A stretch of 64,000 nucleotides of DNA, from positions 278,712-342,711 of the forward strand of contig NZ_HE610959.1 of NCBI RefSeq assembly GCF_000285515.1. The letters run 5' to 3'. Origin of the DNA: Paenibacillus senegalensis JC66 (GTDB lineage: Bacteria; Bacillota; Bacilli; Paenibacillales; NBRC-103111). A program made the position numbers and the translations under genes. Positions 1-9,732 of the stretch are shown piece after piece (within the stretch, counting starts at the first letter, position 1; the number at the start of each line of letters is the position of its first letter). The notes under the pieces were generated by a model. It did not search any database and had not been told where the DNA came from. It saw only the letters and a list, made by a program, of their open reading frames with translations.

Positions 1-1609
1 ATATCGCTTCTTCATGAATAAGAGTAGGGGCACTGAAACGATCAACTTCCCCGATAACCCTGTGTTCGTTTGTCATATCGATAATAATAAAGTTCTCTTG
101 AGCGGCGGAACGCAAAGAAATGCCATGTGCGGGAAAGGACTGGTCCATCCAGTACCATCGCCGCTCGGCCCGATGGAGAATGCGTTCATCGACCAGGAAC
201 TCCAATATATCGGGCAAGGACTCATCCCCGAACCGCTCTCCTTCTTCAAAAGGCAGCTCGTATGCCGCACACTTAACATGATCCACCAGAAGGATCAAAT
301 TATCCGGTTGGATCAGCGCTCGCTCCGGCGGCTTCTCAAAAAAATAAGCCGGGTTCTGAATAATGTATTGATCCAAAGGGTTGCTGCTGGCTACGAGAAA
401 TGTAACCGAGCTCTCCTGCCTGCGCCCGGCGCGGCCGGACTGCTGCCATGTGCTGGCGATTGTACCCGGATAACCGTTCAGCACGCAAGCTTGCAGCTGA
501 CCGATGTCGATACCAAGCTCCAGAGCATTCGTGCTGACTACACCGCGAATATCTCCGTTGCGCAGACCGCGTTCAATCTCGCGGCGCTGCTTGGGCAAAT
601 AACCTCCCCGGTATCCACGAATCGATTTGCTGCCCAGCTCATGCCTCACTGTGTCTTGAAGGTAAGTCAGTAAAATTTCCACTCTCACCCGGCTCCGGGC
701 GAAAACAATCGTTTGAATGCCGTTAGTTAATAAATGACCAGCAATCTTGCGCGTTTCCAATACGCTGCTTTTGCGAATCCCGAGCTGCTGATTGACAACA
801 GGCGGATTATAGAAAATAAAATGCTTTTCTCCAGATGGCGCACCGTTGTCATCAATCAGTGTCACCGTCTCACCAATCAGCCGCTCTGTGTGCTCCTTGG
901 GATTATCTATAGTTGCTGAAGCACATATAAATTGCGGCGATGATCCATAGAAACGGCAAATACGCTTTAAACGGCGAATCACGTTCGCTACATGACTGCC
1001 GAATACCCCGCGATAAGAGTGGACTTCATCTATAACGATATAGGTCAAATTTTCAAACAGCTTCACCCATTTTGTATGATGCGGAAGGATGGCCGAATGC
1101 AGCATATCCGGGTTTGTGACCACAATATGGCCCGCATTGCGGATAGCCTGCCTGACAGTAGGCGGCGTATCGCCATCATAGGTATGGGTTTTAATATCGG
1201 CTTCCATTACGTTGGCAATTTGCTGTAATTCAGCCACCTGATCCTGTGCCAGTGCCTTGGTAGGGAATAGATACAAGGCTCTAGCTTCATCCTGCTCCAA
1301 AATCCGCTGAAGAACGGGAAGGTTGTAGCATAGCGTTTTGCCCGAGGCAGTCGGAGTGACCGTAACGACATGCTGCTGTTCACGAACAGCGCTAAACGCC
1401 TTCGCCTGATGAGAATACAGCTGTGTTATTCCCCGCTTGTGCAGCGCCTCCTGAATTCCTTTATGTAAATTCTCCGGAAAAGGGGCGTAACTGGCCTCCC
1501 GGGGCGGGATGGTATGCCAATAGGTTACGTGCTGCATCAGTTCCGGCTGCTTTTTAATCCATTCCAGCCATTCCGCCATTGAAGACATCTTGCCCGTTAA
1601 ACGGTTCAT
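1..1609 (-). CDS. mrfA: DEVH-box ATP-dependent helicase MrfA/YprA (3' end outside window)
   Basis: Superfamily 2 helicase of the YprA family. In B. subtilis the family member MrfA works with the exonuclease MrfB (YprB) in repair of mitomycin-type DNA damage. The translation from 1609 shows a Walker A-like TPTASGKT, the Walker B/DEVH box VIDEVHSYRG, motif III CASAT, and the C-terminal helicase motifs ending in the QQSGRAGRR arginine-finger stretch. The ATG at 1607-1609 follows GGAGG at 1616-1620, which fixes the start. About 536 codons are visible and the frame is still open at base 1. The C-terminal DUF1998-type zinc region normally present in this family would lie outside the window, as would any mrfB. 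The helicase assignment is firm; the specific repair role is inherited from the family. Confidence 0.9.
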   Translation of the reverse strand, partial: MNRLTGKMSSMAEWLEWIKKQPELMQHVTYWHTIPPREASYAPFPENLHKGIQEALHKRGITQLYSHQAKAFSAVREQQHVVTVTPTASGKTLCYNLPVLQRILEQDEARALYLFPTKALAQDQVAELQQIANVMEADIKTHTYDGDTPPTVRQAIRNAGHIVVTNPDMLHSAILPHHTKWVKLFENLTYIVIDEVHSYRGVFGSHVANVIRRLKRICRFYGSSPQFICASATIDNPKEHTERLIGETVTLIDDNGAPSGEKHFIFYNPPVVNQQLGIRKSSVLETRKIAGHLLTNGIQTIVFARSRVRVEILLTYLQDTVRHELGSKSIRGYRGGYLPKQRREIERGLRNGDIRGVVSTNALELGIDIGQLQACVLNGYPGTIASTWQQSGRAGRRQESSVTFLVASSNPLDQYIIQNPAYFFEKPPERALIQPDNLILLVDHVKCAAYELPFEEGERFGDESLPDILEFLVDERILHRAERRWYWMDQSFPAHGISLRSAAQENFIIIDMTNEHRVIGEVDRFSAPTLIHEEAI

Positions 1610-2106
1610 AGGCGGCCTCCTTCTCCCAAATCTAATCCAATAACTGTGAATATACTATGGAAATAATTTTGTAAAAAAAAAATCCAGTACTATCATTGTA
1701 CAGAATATACGTTCGCAGAACAACCGTGTTTTTTTAATACTAGGAAGATCCTATTTCCCGTGATCGAGCGTTATTTCCATAATGACGCAGCTTGTCAAAA
1801 CCAGCGCTGACCCGGACGATTCCACATGAAATGGGTCGAAAAAAGCACGAAAAAGTCGCAATAGTCGCAATAATCAAACCTGTTTTTTGTCGCATTCTGC
1901 GCTTTCCCGGAAAATAATTTAAGCCTATTTGCTCGTAAGGAGACGCAGGCCGCTCCGCTCAAAATGACTTGCGCAAGCCGTACGCTGCTCCAGCCTTTGG
2001 CTTTAAGCTGCAAGGGCTGGATAGTTAGCCATAATCCCGCAAGCTACAGAGACTTAAGCTGCTGACATAAGCTACTGTGATAGCTTGGCCCTAGTTTCCT
2101 GGATAG
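1610..2106. other. Intergenic region, no gene recognised
   Basis: About 500 bases between the start of mrfA and the murA terminator. It holds an A-run near 1671-1681 and a duplicated AGTCGCAAT motif near 1853-1872. A 72-codon minus-strand frame at 1795-2013 has no recognisable similarity and no good ribosome binding site. I see no convincing gene, riboswitch or operator. Confidence 0.5.
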
Positions 2107-2130
2107 AAAAAGGCACCCGCAAGGAGTGCC
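2107..2130 (-). terminator. Rho-independent terminator of murA
   Basis: On the minus strand GGCAC and GTGCC arms (2112-2130 with the loop) are followed directly by a T tract (2107-2111). It lies 20 bases past the murA stop codon, where a terminator is expected. Confidence 0.8.
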
Positions 2131-2149
2131 CTCTATCTGTGTTAAGAGA

Positions 2150-3460
2150 TTAGCCTTCCAATATCATCTCATTAGCGTGATTCTTAGCAGGCAGCACAGG
2201 AACCTGATCTTCATGCAGGCTGAGCTTTGCCCCTAGGCTCTTGAACTGGCCTATGACGTCCTCGTATCCTCGTTCAATATGATCGATTCCCGTTATTATC
2301 GTTTTACCTTCGGCGGCCAAGCCGGCTAGAATTAGAGATGTCCCCGCCCTTACATCGGAAGCGTGAACATAATCGCCTTTTAATGGCTGGCCTCCTTGAA
2401 TAAACGCTGTTCCTTTCCTTATTTCAATCTGCGCGCCCATACGCTTTAATTGGGGCACATGATTAAACCGTTCAGGATAAATCTTATCCGTAATGATGCT
2501 GCGTCCCGGTGCAAGCATGAGTAAAGCCGTAAGAGGCTGCTGCAAATCCGTAGCAAAGGCAGGGTACATTCCTGTTCTCACTCTAGTCGGCCTAAGCTTC
2601 ACATCTCCATAGGCAGTAATGGACTTGTCTCCAATTTCAATTTCGAGTCCGATTTCCTTGAGCTTTGCTATGCAGGAGCCCAAATGTTCCGGGATAACCT
2701 CATCCACCGTAACCGTGCCACGTGTAATGCCTGCACCCATAAGAAAGGCTCCGGCGATTAAACGGTCCGGAATGACGGTATAAGCGCATCCATGAAGCCG
2801 TTTCACGCCTTCAATGCGAATGGTCTCAGTACCCGCTCCACGTATTTTGGCTCCCATCTGGTTGAGCAGATTGGCTGTATCCACAACTTCAGGATCACGG
2901 GCGGCATTGCGCAGAATGGTGGTTCCTTCAGCCAATGAAGCAGCCATTAGTGCATTCATGGTAGCCCCGGAGGTAATCATATCGAAAAATATACTGCCAC
3001 CCTTAAGCTTGGCGGCTTCTACGACATAGTAGTTATCATACAGTTCTACCTTCGCTCCGAGCGTAGTAAACAGTTTATGATGCTGATCAATCGGACGGGA
3101 AACAAAGTTATCCCCGCCTGGATAGCCGATCGTCACTTTACCAGTTTTGGCAAGCAGGGCTCCAACGAAATAATAGGACGCGCGAAATGCACTAGTTTTC
3201 TCTATACTTAGCCCAGTGTTATGTATTCTCCGTGGATCAATAATCAATTCCCCGTTCACACCACGAATGATACTTACACCTATTTCCGCACATAGCTCTT
3301 CAATGACTCGAACATCCAGTATATTAGGTATCCCATGCAACACAACCGGCTCTTCCGCCATACAGGCAGCAGCAATAAGAGCCAGTGAACTGTTTTTAGA
3401 ACCGGGAATCGTTACCCTGCCCTGGAGAGGTCCGCTGTTCAGCACCTCAATCCTTCTCAT
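2150..3460 (-). CDS. murA: UDP-N-acetylglucosamine 1-carboxyvinyltransferase (MurA family) with Asp at the usual active-site Cys
   Basis: MurA transfers enolpyruvate from PEP to UDP-GlcNAc, the first committed step of peptidoglycan synthesis in the cytoplasm. The 436-residue protein has full family length. It keeps the conserved Lys of the GSKN motif (K22), the SRPIDQH segment and the Asp of the ATDLQQ segment. The catalytic loop, usually PGGCAIGSRPID, reads PGGDNFVSRPID here, so Asp117 replaces the Cys alkylated by fosfomycin. Asp at this position is known in mycobacterial and chlamydial MurA, where it gives intrinsic fosfomycin insensitivity. The ATG follows AAGGGGGATG, an adequate ribosome binding site. 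Many Firmicutes have two MurA paralogs; this may be the second one, and I cannot see the other. Family certain; insensitivity inferred. Confidence 0.93.
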   Translation of the reverse strand: MRRIEVLNSGPLQGRVTIPGSKNSSLALIAAACMAEEPVVLHGIPNILDVRVIEELCAEIGVSIIRGVNGELIIDPRRIHNTGLSIEKTSAFRASYYFVGALLAKTGKVTIGYPGGDNFVSRPIDQHHKLFTTLGAKVELYDNYYVVEAAKLKGGSIFFDMITSGATMNALMAASLAEGTTILRNAARDPEVVDTANLLNQMGAKIRGAGTETIRIEGVKRLHGCAYTVIPDRLIAGAFLMGAGITRGTVTVDEVIPEHLGSCIAKLKEIGLEIEIGDKSITAYGDVKLRPTRVRTGMYPAFATDLQQPLTALLMLAPGRSIITDKIYPERFNHVPQLKRMGAQIEIRKGTAFIQGGQPLKGDYVHASDVRAGTSLILAGLAAEGKTIITGIDHIERGYEDVIGQFKSLGAKLSLHEDQVPVLPAKNHANEMILEG

Positions 3461-3699
3461 CCGGCATCCCCCTTTTTATATCCTGCAGTTAAAGTGGTTC
3501 AGTCGTACCTTAATTAATTACATACTATGTACACTTAGTTTATAGAAAGCGAATCAAATTCGTTTAAATTGCCTCAAACAGGAATTATTTGTTAGTTAAT
3601 CGCAGTCCCATAATGATAATGTTCGTTGTCTATTCTGAATTTAAAGGGATAACCCGTTAATATTTTCAAAACCATTTTTAATAATAGACAGGCATGACG

Positions 3700-4644
3700 T
3701 TACTGCTCTTTATTCTCGTCCATGCGGCGGCGCTCGACGGCGAAGCTCCAGAAATCTCTCGCCAGGTAGCTTTCGCCAAAAATGTCTCTGGCTTCCTGCA
3801 GCAGCGGCTCCGCATCATCCTCATAGCGCTGACTAATATGGGTCAAAATGAGATGGCGCGCTCCCGCATCTCTCGCCGTGATGGCTGCTTGTTCAGCAGT
3901 CGCGTGATAATAGGCCGTAGCCAAGTCAGACTTCTCCCGCGCAAAAGTAGCTTCGTGAACAACCACATCAGCTTGATTGGAAAGCTTCTTCGCCGCTTCG
4001 CAATAACGGGTATCCCCTAAAATAACTACCGTTCTTCCATAATATCCAGGCCCCAGGAAATCGGAACCACGAAGCGTGCGACCGTCTTCCAGAGTGATCG
4101 TTTCGCCTTTTTTCAGCCTGCCGTACAGCGGACCGTTAGGTACACCCAGCTGCCTGAGCTGTTCAGCGTCCAGACATCCAGGTTTATTCGCTTCTTCGAT
4201 CCGGTAGCCAAATGATTCGATCCGATGCTCCAGCCGTTCTGCATGAACAGTATACTGACCGTCTGTAAAAATGGTTCCGGGTTCAATTTCAACGATACTC
4301 AGTTCATATTCCACATGGGCATCACTAATGGAGAAGGCTGTCTCGATAAAGGTTTTAACGCCCTTAGGACCATACAATGTGAAGGGAGACGTTCCTCCCT
4401 GATACCCTCTGCTGGTTAAAAATCCGGGCAATCCATAAACATGATCCCCGTGCAAATGAGTTACAAATAACTTATTTATTTTACTCATTTTGAGAGGAGA
4501 TTTCAATATTTGCTGCTGAGTTCCTTCACCGCAATCAAAAAGCCATATTCCTTCTTTCTCCTCCGTCAAATCCAGTGCAGCTGACGTTACATTGCGGTGA
4601 CGGGAAGGCATTCCCGCTCCGGTTCCCAAGAAATAAAGCTGCAA
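3700..4644 (-). CDS. rnz: Ribonuclease Z
   Basis: tRNA 3'-processing endonuclease of the metallo-beta-lactamase fold. It removes 3' trailers from tRNA precursors lacking an encoded CCA. The zinc motif THLHGDHVYGLPG, the GEGTQQQ segment, LGDTRYCE, HEATFA, the HATAEQAA segment and the LTHIS motif are present in family order. I place the start at the TTG 4642-4644, preceded at ideal distance by GGGAGGGAG. An in-frame ATG five codons upstream (4659) has no ribosome binding site and lies across that signal. The TTG start gives MQLYFLGTGAGMPS, matching the start of B. subtilis Rnz, and about 314 residues. It is monocistronic between murA and metH on the same strand. Confidence 0.95.
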   Translation of the reverse strand: MQLYFLGTGAGMPSRHRNVTSAALDLTEEKEGIWLFDCGEGTQQQILKSPLKMSKINKLFVTHLHGDHVYGLPGFLTSRGYQGGTSPFTLYGPKGVKTFIETAFSISDAHVEYELSIVEIEPGTIFTDGQYTVHAERLEHRIESFGYRIEEANKPGCLDAEQLRQLGVPNGPLYGRLKKGETITLEDGRTLRGSDFLGPGYYGRTVVILGDTRYCEAAKKLSNQADVVVHEATFAREKSDLATAYYHATAEQAAITARDAGARHLILTHISQRYEDDAEPLLQEARDIFGESYLARDFWSFAVERRRMDENKEQ

Positions 4645-4761
4645 GGTTCTCCCTCCCATCGTTCCGCTTCTATATTAGTTTAGGCTAAAGCTAACACTCA
4701 TAATCAAATTATTTTTAGCTGCTCGTATCTTTTTACCAACAAAAAGAGTGTTTGCGGCAAA

Positions 4762-4801
4762 AAGAAACTAAGTGCGGAAAAACAATAGCGTCCGCACTTA
4801 G
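4762..4801 (-). terminator. Terminator of metH
   Basis: A perfect 11-bp inverted repeat (CTAAGTGCGGA / TCCGCACTTAG, 4768-4801) on the minus strand is followed by TTTCTTTTT. It starts 10 bases after the metH stop codon. Confidence 0.85.
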
Positions 4802-4810
4802 TTAACCTCA

Positions 4811-7800
4811 TTAAACTTTATCGACATTAAAGTATTGTGCTTGCGGATGAGCAAACACCATAGCCGATACGGAAGCTTCCGGATCCATCATGCTTCCCTC
4901 TGTCAATTGAACGCCAATATCCTCAGGCTTCATCAAATCGAACAGCAGCTCCTGATCGTCCAGATTCGGACAAGCCGGATAACCGAACGACACACGTATT
5001 CCTTGATATCGGGCACCAAGACGCTGCTTCATGGTCATTTCCGGAGAATCCGGGAAGCCCCAGACATCCCTCATAATGTGATGAACTCTTTCCGCAAAAG
5101 CTTCGGCTATTTCCAGTGCAGCTGCCTGAAGAGCATGGGAGCGCAAATAATCGCCTTTATCCTTCCACTCACTGGACAGCTCCCTAATACCGTGTCCGGC
5201 AGTAACGACAAGAAATCCAACGTAATCCATTTCACCGCTTTCGACTGGCTTGAGGAAGTCGGCAAGACATAAATTAGGCTCGACCTGCTGCCGCGGGAAG
5301 CAAAAGCGCTTGAGCACCTTGCCCGGCTGTTCGGGATCATAGACCAAAATATCATTCCCGTCTCCCTGCGCCGGGAAGAAGCGATACATTCCATGGGCGC
5401 TAATTATTCCTTTAGTAATGGCATCATGAATGATGGAGTCAACCACTTCTTTTAGCTGGAGCGCCTTCTCGTCCTTAGCGGCCAACAGCTTCTCTACTGA
5501 ACCGCGCAAGCCCAAATGCTTGCCTAGCAGCATCTCCTGATTAATATAAGGGACCAGGTGAGTGATCGGATAATCTCTCAAAATATGCCGGTCCGTATCC
5601 GGTGGAATATAGACCGGAGCATCTTGTGAAATTTTGCTGCTTCTCGCTCTGCTCGGAGCAGGCAGATCGTTGTCAGGCTTCTTGCCGCTTTCCTGCACAT
5701 TAGAAGACATTGCCTGGCGAAGCTCATCAATCATCCGCTGTCTTTCCTGCGGGTTGGTCAGTTTGTTAGCCAGATCCAGCCCATCCATCGCATCCTTTGC
5801 ATAGAGGACCAAACCATCATATTCCGGCGCGATTCTCGTTTTGGTAAACTTCCTTGTCAAAGCAGCACCGCCAACGAGAATAGGCGCGTCAATTCCTGCC
5901 GCCTTTAAATCCTGAGCTGTCGTGACCATCTGCTGAGCCGATTTGACCAGCAATCCGGATAAACCAATCGCATCTGCGTTTTCTTTTCGGTATGCCTCAA
6001 TTAACTGCTCTGGCGGAACCTTGATTCCAAGATTAATAATCCGGTAGCCGTTATTTGATAAAATAATTTCCACCAGGTTTTTACCAATATCATGAACATC
6101 GCCTTTTACCGTAGCCAGAATAATTTTTCCTTTTACCGCTGATTCTTTTTTCTCCATGAAGTTTTCCAGGAATGCTACTGAAGCCTTCATCACCTCCGCG
6201 CTTTGCAGTACTTCCGCGACAATCAGCTCATTGTTGTTGAACAGCCGGCCAACCTCTTCCATACCTTTCATCAAAGGTCCATTAATAATTCCGAGCGCGT
6301 CATACTTCTTCAACGCTTCTTCCAAATCAGGAATCAATCCCTCCTTGGTACCTTCAACCACATACGATGCAAGACGCTCTTCCAGCGTAAGATTAGAAAC
6401 CTTTTGCTTTTTATCCACTTTTTTGCCGCGAAAGTGTGCGACAAATTGCGCCAATGTCTCATCGTTTGTTTCAAAAATGAGCTGTTCTGCCAAAAGCCTC
6501 TCTTCCTCAGGAATTGAAGCAAAGCGCTCCAGCTTTTCGGTGTTGACGATCGCATAATCGAGGCCGGCCTTGGTGCAATGATACAGATAGACGGAATTAA
6601 GCACCTCTCTACCTGCAGGCGGCAGGCCGAATGATACATTGCTTAGTCCCAGAATCGTCTGACACTCCGGCATTGCTTCTTTGATCAGGCGGATGCCTTC
6701 AATCGTTTCTTTGGCGGACCCGATGTACTGCTCATCCCCTGTTCCTACCGGGAATACCAAAGGATCAAATATAATGTCGTTGGGATTCATCCCGTATTTA
6801 TTTACAAGCAAATCATAAGAGCGTTTGGCCACTTCCAGTTTGTCCTGTCTCGTGATGGCCTGTCCCCGCTCATCGATGGTGCCGACTACGGCAGCAGCCC
6901 CATATTTATGAATCAGAGGAGCCGTTTGGGCAAACTTTTCTTCACCATCCTCAAGGTTAATGGAGTTAATGATCGATTTGCCCTGAGAATATTTTAAACC
7001 GAGTTCTATAACGCGATAGTCTGTAGAATCCAGCATTAACGGAACTTTAACTTTCTTAACTACATGCTGCAGGAAATTCTCCATGTCCTCCATCTCATCG
7101 CGATCAGGATCCTGGACACAAATGTCGAGAACATGCGCCCCGCCCTTGACCTGGGCCCTTCCAATTTCGGATGCTTCCTCAAACTTGCCTTCAGCTATGA
7201 GCCGTTTAAACTTTTTGGAGCCAAGAACGTTGGTCCGTTCACCGACCATATATGGGCGGTTTTCCGCCTCGATAAATACTGTCTCAATTCCAGAAACCGC
7301 AGGAGGATGCTCTCCATATGCAGCACGCGGCGGATATTTGTCCAACAGCTGCTTCATAGCCCGAATGTGATCCGGAGTCGTTCCGCAGCAGCCGCCGGCA
7401 ATGTTGAGCCAGCCCTGCTCGGCAAATGCCGCCATTTTTTTGGCAAGAGAATCAGGAGATTCATGATAATGGCCGTCTTCATCGGGAAGCCCGGCATTAG
7501 GATAACAGCTGATGGCGGTTCCTGCGATTGCTGACAAAGAACGGATGTGATCCTTCATAAACTCCGGACCGGTGGCACAATTTAGCCCGATAGAAATAGG
7601 GTTTAAATGCTCTAAGGACACATAGAATGCATCGATTGCCTGACCGGCCAGGGTAGTCCCCATTGGCTCAATCGTTCCCGATATCATAATCGGGAGATTG
7701 CTGTTTAGTTCTTCCATCGCTTGACGAATACCGATGCTTCCTGCTTTAACGTTGAGCGTATCCTGCGAGGTTTCCAATAGAAGGGCATCGACGCCTTCTT

Positions 7801-8257
7801 CTATCAGTGCCTTGGCCTGCTCATAGTAACTAGCGATCAGTTCGTCAAAAGTGACACCTCCCGTAACCGAGAGCGTCTTTGTCGTGGGTCCCAAAGCACC
7901 AGCTACATAACGCGGCCATTCTGGAGTCGAGTAACGGCGGGCCGACTCTACCGCCAGTCTGGCAGCAGCCTTATTGATTTCGACTGCACGGTCCTGCAGG
8001 TCATACTCTGCCAAAACAACACTGGTAGCTCCGAACGTATTCGTTTCAATCAGGTCGGCCCCAGCTTCCAGGTAACTATCATGTATTTTGGAAATGACGT
8101 CAGGTCGGGTTAAGACCAGCATTTCATTACAGCCCTCCAGCTGTTCTCCGCCAAAATCTTCGGCAGTCAGCGGCTCCTGCTGAATCATCGTTCCCATAGC
8201 GCCATCCATAATCAATATTTTCTTCTTCAATTGCTCTTTAATTGTTGGCTTACTCAT
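4811..8257 (-). CDS. metH: Cobalamin-dependent methionine synthase
   Basis: Transfers the methyl group of 5-methyltetrahydrofolate to homocysteine through methylcobalamin in the cytoplasm. Four modules appear in order. Residues ~1-325: homocysteine-binding barrel with the zinc ligands GLNCATGP and AGGCCGTTPDH. Residues ~340-600: pterin-binding barrel. Residues ~640-880: cobalamin cap and binding domain with the DVHDIGKN lower-ligand motif and GLSGLLVKS. Residues ~910-1148: AdoMet-dependent reactivation domain with RVSFGYPACP. A longer frame opens at 8317, but ATG 8257 follows AGAGGAAGGAAG at good spacing and gives MSKPTIKEQL, the usual start. It is transcribed away from mtnD, a methionine-salvage gene. 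I see no SAM or cobalamin riboswitch upstream. Confidence 0.96.
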   Translation of the reverse strand: MSKPTIKEQLKKKILIMDGAMGTMIQQEPLTAEDFGGEQLEGCNEMLVLTRPDVISKIHDSYLEAGADLIETNTFGATSVVLAEYDLQDRAVEINKAAARLAVESARRYSTPEWPRYVAGALGPTTKTLSVTGGVTFDELIASYYEQAKALIEEGVDALLLETSQDTLNVKAGSIGIRQAMEELNSNLPIMISGTIEPMGTTLAGQAIDAFYVSLEHLNPISIGLNCATGPEFMKDHIRSLSAIAGTAISCYPNAGLPDEDGHYHESPDSLAKKMAAFAEQGWLNIAGGCCGTTPDHIRAMKQLLDKYPPRAAYGEHPPAVSGIETVFIEAENRPYMVGERTNVLGSKKFKRLIAEGKFEEASEIGRAQVKGGAHVLDICVQDPDRDEMEDMENFLQHVVKKVKVPLMLDSTDYRVIELGLKYSQGKSIINSINLEDGEEKFAQTAPLIHKYGAAAVVGTIDERGQAITRQDKLEVAKRSYDLLVNKYGMNPNDIIFDPLVFPVGTGDEQYIGSAKETIEGIRLIKEAMPECQTILGLSNVSFGLPPAGREVLNSVYLYHCTKAGLDYAIVNTEKLERFASIPEEERLLAEQLIFETNDETLAQFVAHFRGKKVDKKQKVSNLTLEERLASYVVEGTKEGLIPDLEEALKKYDALGIINGPLMKGMEEVGRLFNNNELIVAEVLQSAEVMKASVAFLENFMEKKESAVKGKIILATVKGDVHDIGKNLVEIILSNNGYRIINLGIKVPPEQLIEAYRKENADAIGLSGLLVKSAQQMVTTAQDLKAAGIDAPILVGGAALTRKFTKTRIAPEYDGLVLYAKDAMDGLDLANKLTNPQERQRMIDELRQAMSSNVQESGKKPDNDLPAPSRARSSKISQDAPVYIPPDTDRHILRDYPITHLVPYINQEMLLGKHLGLRGSVEKLLAAKDEKALQLKEVVDSIIHDAITKGIISAHGMYRFFPAQGDGNDILVYDPEQPGKVLKRFCFPRQQVEPNLCLADFLKPVESGEMDYVGFLVVTAGHGIRELSSEWKDKGDYLRSHALQAAALEIAEAFAERVHHIMRDVWGFPDSPEMTMKQRLGARYQGIRVSFGYPACPNLDDQELLFDLMKPEDIGVQLTEGSMMDPEASVSAMVFAHPQAQYFNVDKV

Positions 8258-8611
8258 TAACAGTTCTTCCTTCCTCTGGCCGACACCATGTACGACATAA
8301 AAAACCGCATATCGCAATTCGTACCGTTCGGTCTCCTATATAATAAGCCATTCACAAACGGTGTGATTGGATCAATCGATAAATTAATTATTCTGGTCAA
8401 GCTTTTGTAAAAGGAAACGGGCAGGCTTTCCCAGTTTCATACTCAGTGTATCAAAATTTATACTATTTAGAAAGAGTTTAGTATACATATGTTTTTAGTC
8501 GGAATAATTTTCTCATATGCATCGACATCTTAGCCTAATTGCAGTATAATACATAAACATAAATCCTATTAAATTTACGGATCGATCATTATAGTAATGG
8601 AGGAATTGGCT
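8258..8611. promoter_or_regulatory. Divergent metH/mtnD intergenic region
   Basis: About 350 bases separate the divergent starts and must carry both promoters. The first ~60 bases at the metH side contain its ribosome binding site. The S-box (SAM) riboswitch core and the cobalamin B12-box were looked for on both strands and not seen. The mtnD side is AT-rich with TATAAT-like words (for example 8545-8552), but I cannot assign a promoter firmly. Confidence 0.4.
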
Positions 8612-9151
8612 ATGGCTGAAATTAGAATCAGAAATACAAACGAACGGATTACCGGCGAAGATCAGGTAAAAGAATTTTTGACCAATCAAGAGGTGCTCTA
8701 TGAGCATTGGGATGCCGGGAAGCTTCCAGAACAACTGCGCGAGAAATTTGTTTTGAGTGACGAAGAGAAAGCTCAGATTCTTTCGACCTTCGATTCCGAA
8801 ATACGTGACCTGGCCGGACGCAGAGGGTACCGCACCTGGGACGTTATTGCACTGTCGGAAGCCACTCCGAATCTGGAAGAGCTATTGAAAAAGTTCGAGC
8901 AGGTGCATACACATACGGAGGATGAAGTTCGCGCTATAACGGCGGGCAAAGGTATTTTTATTATTAAAGGAAGCGATGATGTCGGCTACTTCGATGTAGA
9001 GCTGGAAGCTGGTGATGTCATTTCCGTACCGGAAGAGAAGCCTCACTTCTTCACACTAATGAAGAATAAACAAATTGTCGCTGTACGCTTGTTCATTGAA
9101 ACTGAAGGCTGGATCGCCCATCCATTCGAAGACCCTGAATTTGTAAAATAA
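8612..9151 (+). CDS. mtnD: Acireductone dioxygenase (methionine salvage)
   Basis: Cupin-fold metalloenzyme of the methionine salvage pathway. It oxidises the acireductone intermediate to the keto acid precursor of methionine plus formate (Fe form), or makes off-pathway products with Ni. The metal-binding motif HTHTEDEVR (HxH then E) and the later His in PEEKPHFF are present, and length (179 residues) is typical. The start at 8612 follows GGAGGAATTGGCT, whereas the in-frame ATG at 8597 overlaps that GGAGG and is rejected. It is divergent from metH, placing two methionine-recycling genes side by side. No other mtn gene is seen nearby. Confidence 0.93.
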   Translation: MAEIRIRNTNERITGEDQVKEFLTNQEVLYEHWDAGKLPEQLREKFVLSDEEKAQILSTFDSEIRDLAGRRGYRTWDVIALSEATPNLEELLKKFEQVHTHTEDEVRAITAGKGIFIIKGSDDVGYFDVELEAGDVISVPEEKPHFFTLMKNKQIVAVRLFIETEGWIAHPFEDPEFVK

Positions 9152-9200
9152 TATGACTGCCGCCTGCTGCGCTCTGTCCAGCATAGGTCAAATTATAAAA

Positions 9201-9645
9201 GGAGCTGTCCACAAAGTCAGTGTAACCTGACTGATGGACGGCCCGTTTTTATTGAATTTTAAAATAGAACAAAAAAACCGCTAAATCTTGTAGCACCAAA
9301 GCAAAGGGGAAATGCCAGATACACTGGAATACGATCCGGAAGATGGAAAGCAAAGGCCAAAAAAGCCCTAGAGGATGACGCAAAATCCGCGATCCATGCT
9401 CGGCGTAAAGTCAAGGTCGAGAACGTATTGGGTCACATTAAGGGCAACCGTTCGTTCCGACGGTTTTCCTTACGGGGCCGGAGAAGGTTCATACCGAGTT
9501 GGGCATTGTGGCTTTAGCCCACAATCTACTGAAAGTGGCAGGCATCCGCCTCGCTGTCTTCCTACAAAAACAGGCACATAAAAAAGGCCGGGCGAAAAAC
9601 CTTACGTTTTCCCGCCCAGCCCTTTAGGGACTTATTGGACAGCCC
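9201..9645 (+). mobile_element. Degenerate IS1182-like insertion sequence remnant
   Basis: A 445-bp relic with imperfect terminal inverted repeats: GGAGCTGTCCACAAAGTC at 9201-9218, and the complement of GACTTATTGGACAGCCC at 9629-9645. Between them lies the C-terminal end of a transposase in broken frames: ARRKVKVENVLGHIKGNRSF from about 9400, then GIVALAHNLLKVAGIRLAVF after a frameshift near 9475. This sequence is typical of IS1182/DDE transposase C-termini. Most of the transposase is deleted. Related fragments lie at 21543-21668 and 50401-50656. Confidence 0.75.
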
Positions 9646-9732
9646 TTTAAAGTGTACATTCCTAGCCGCAACTTGCTTCGCATTTATATCTGCTAATACA
9701 ATCGTTTCTGCTCTGTCCCTACATCGGAAAAG

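Noticed and set aside
8258..8611. SAM or cobalamin riboswitch upstream of metH or mtnD
   Set aside because: Expected from biology but neither conserved core could be found on either strand.
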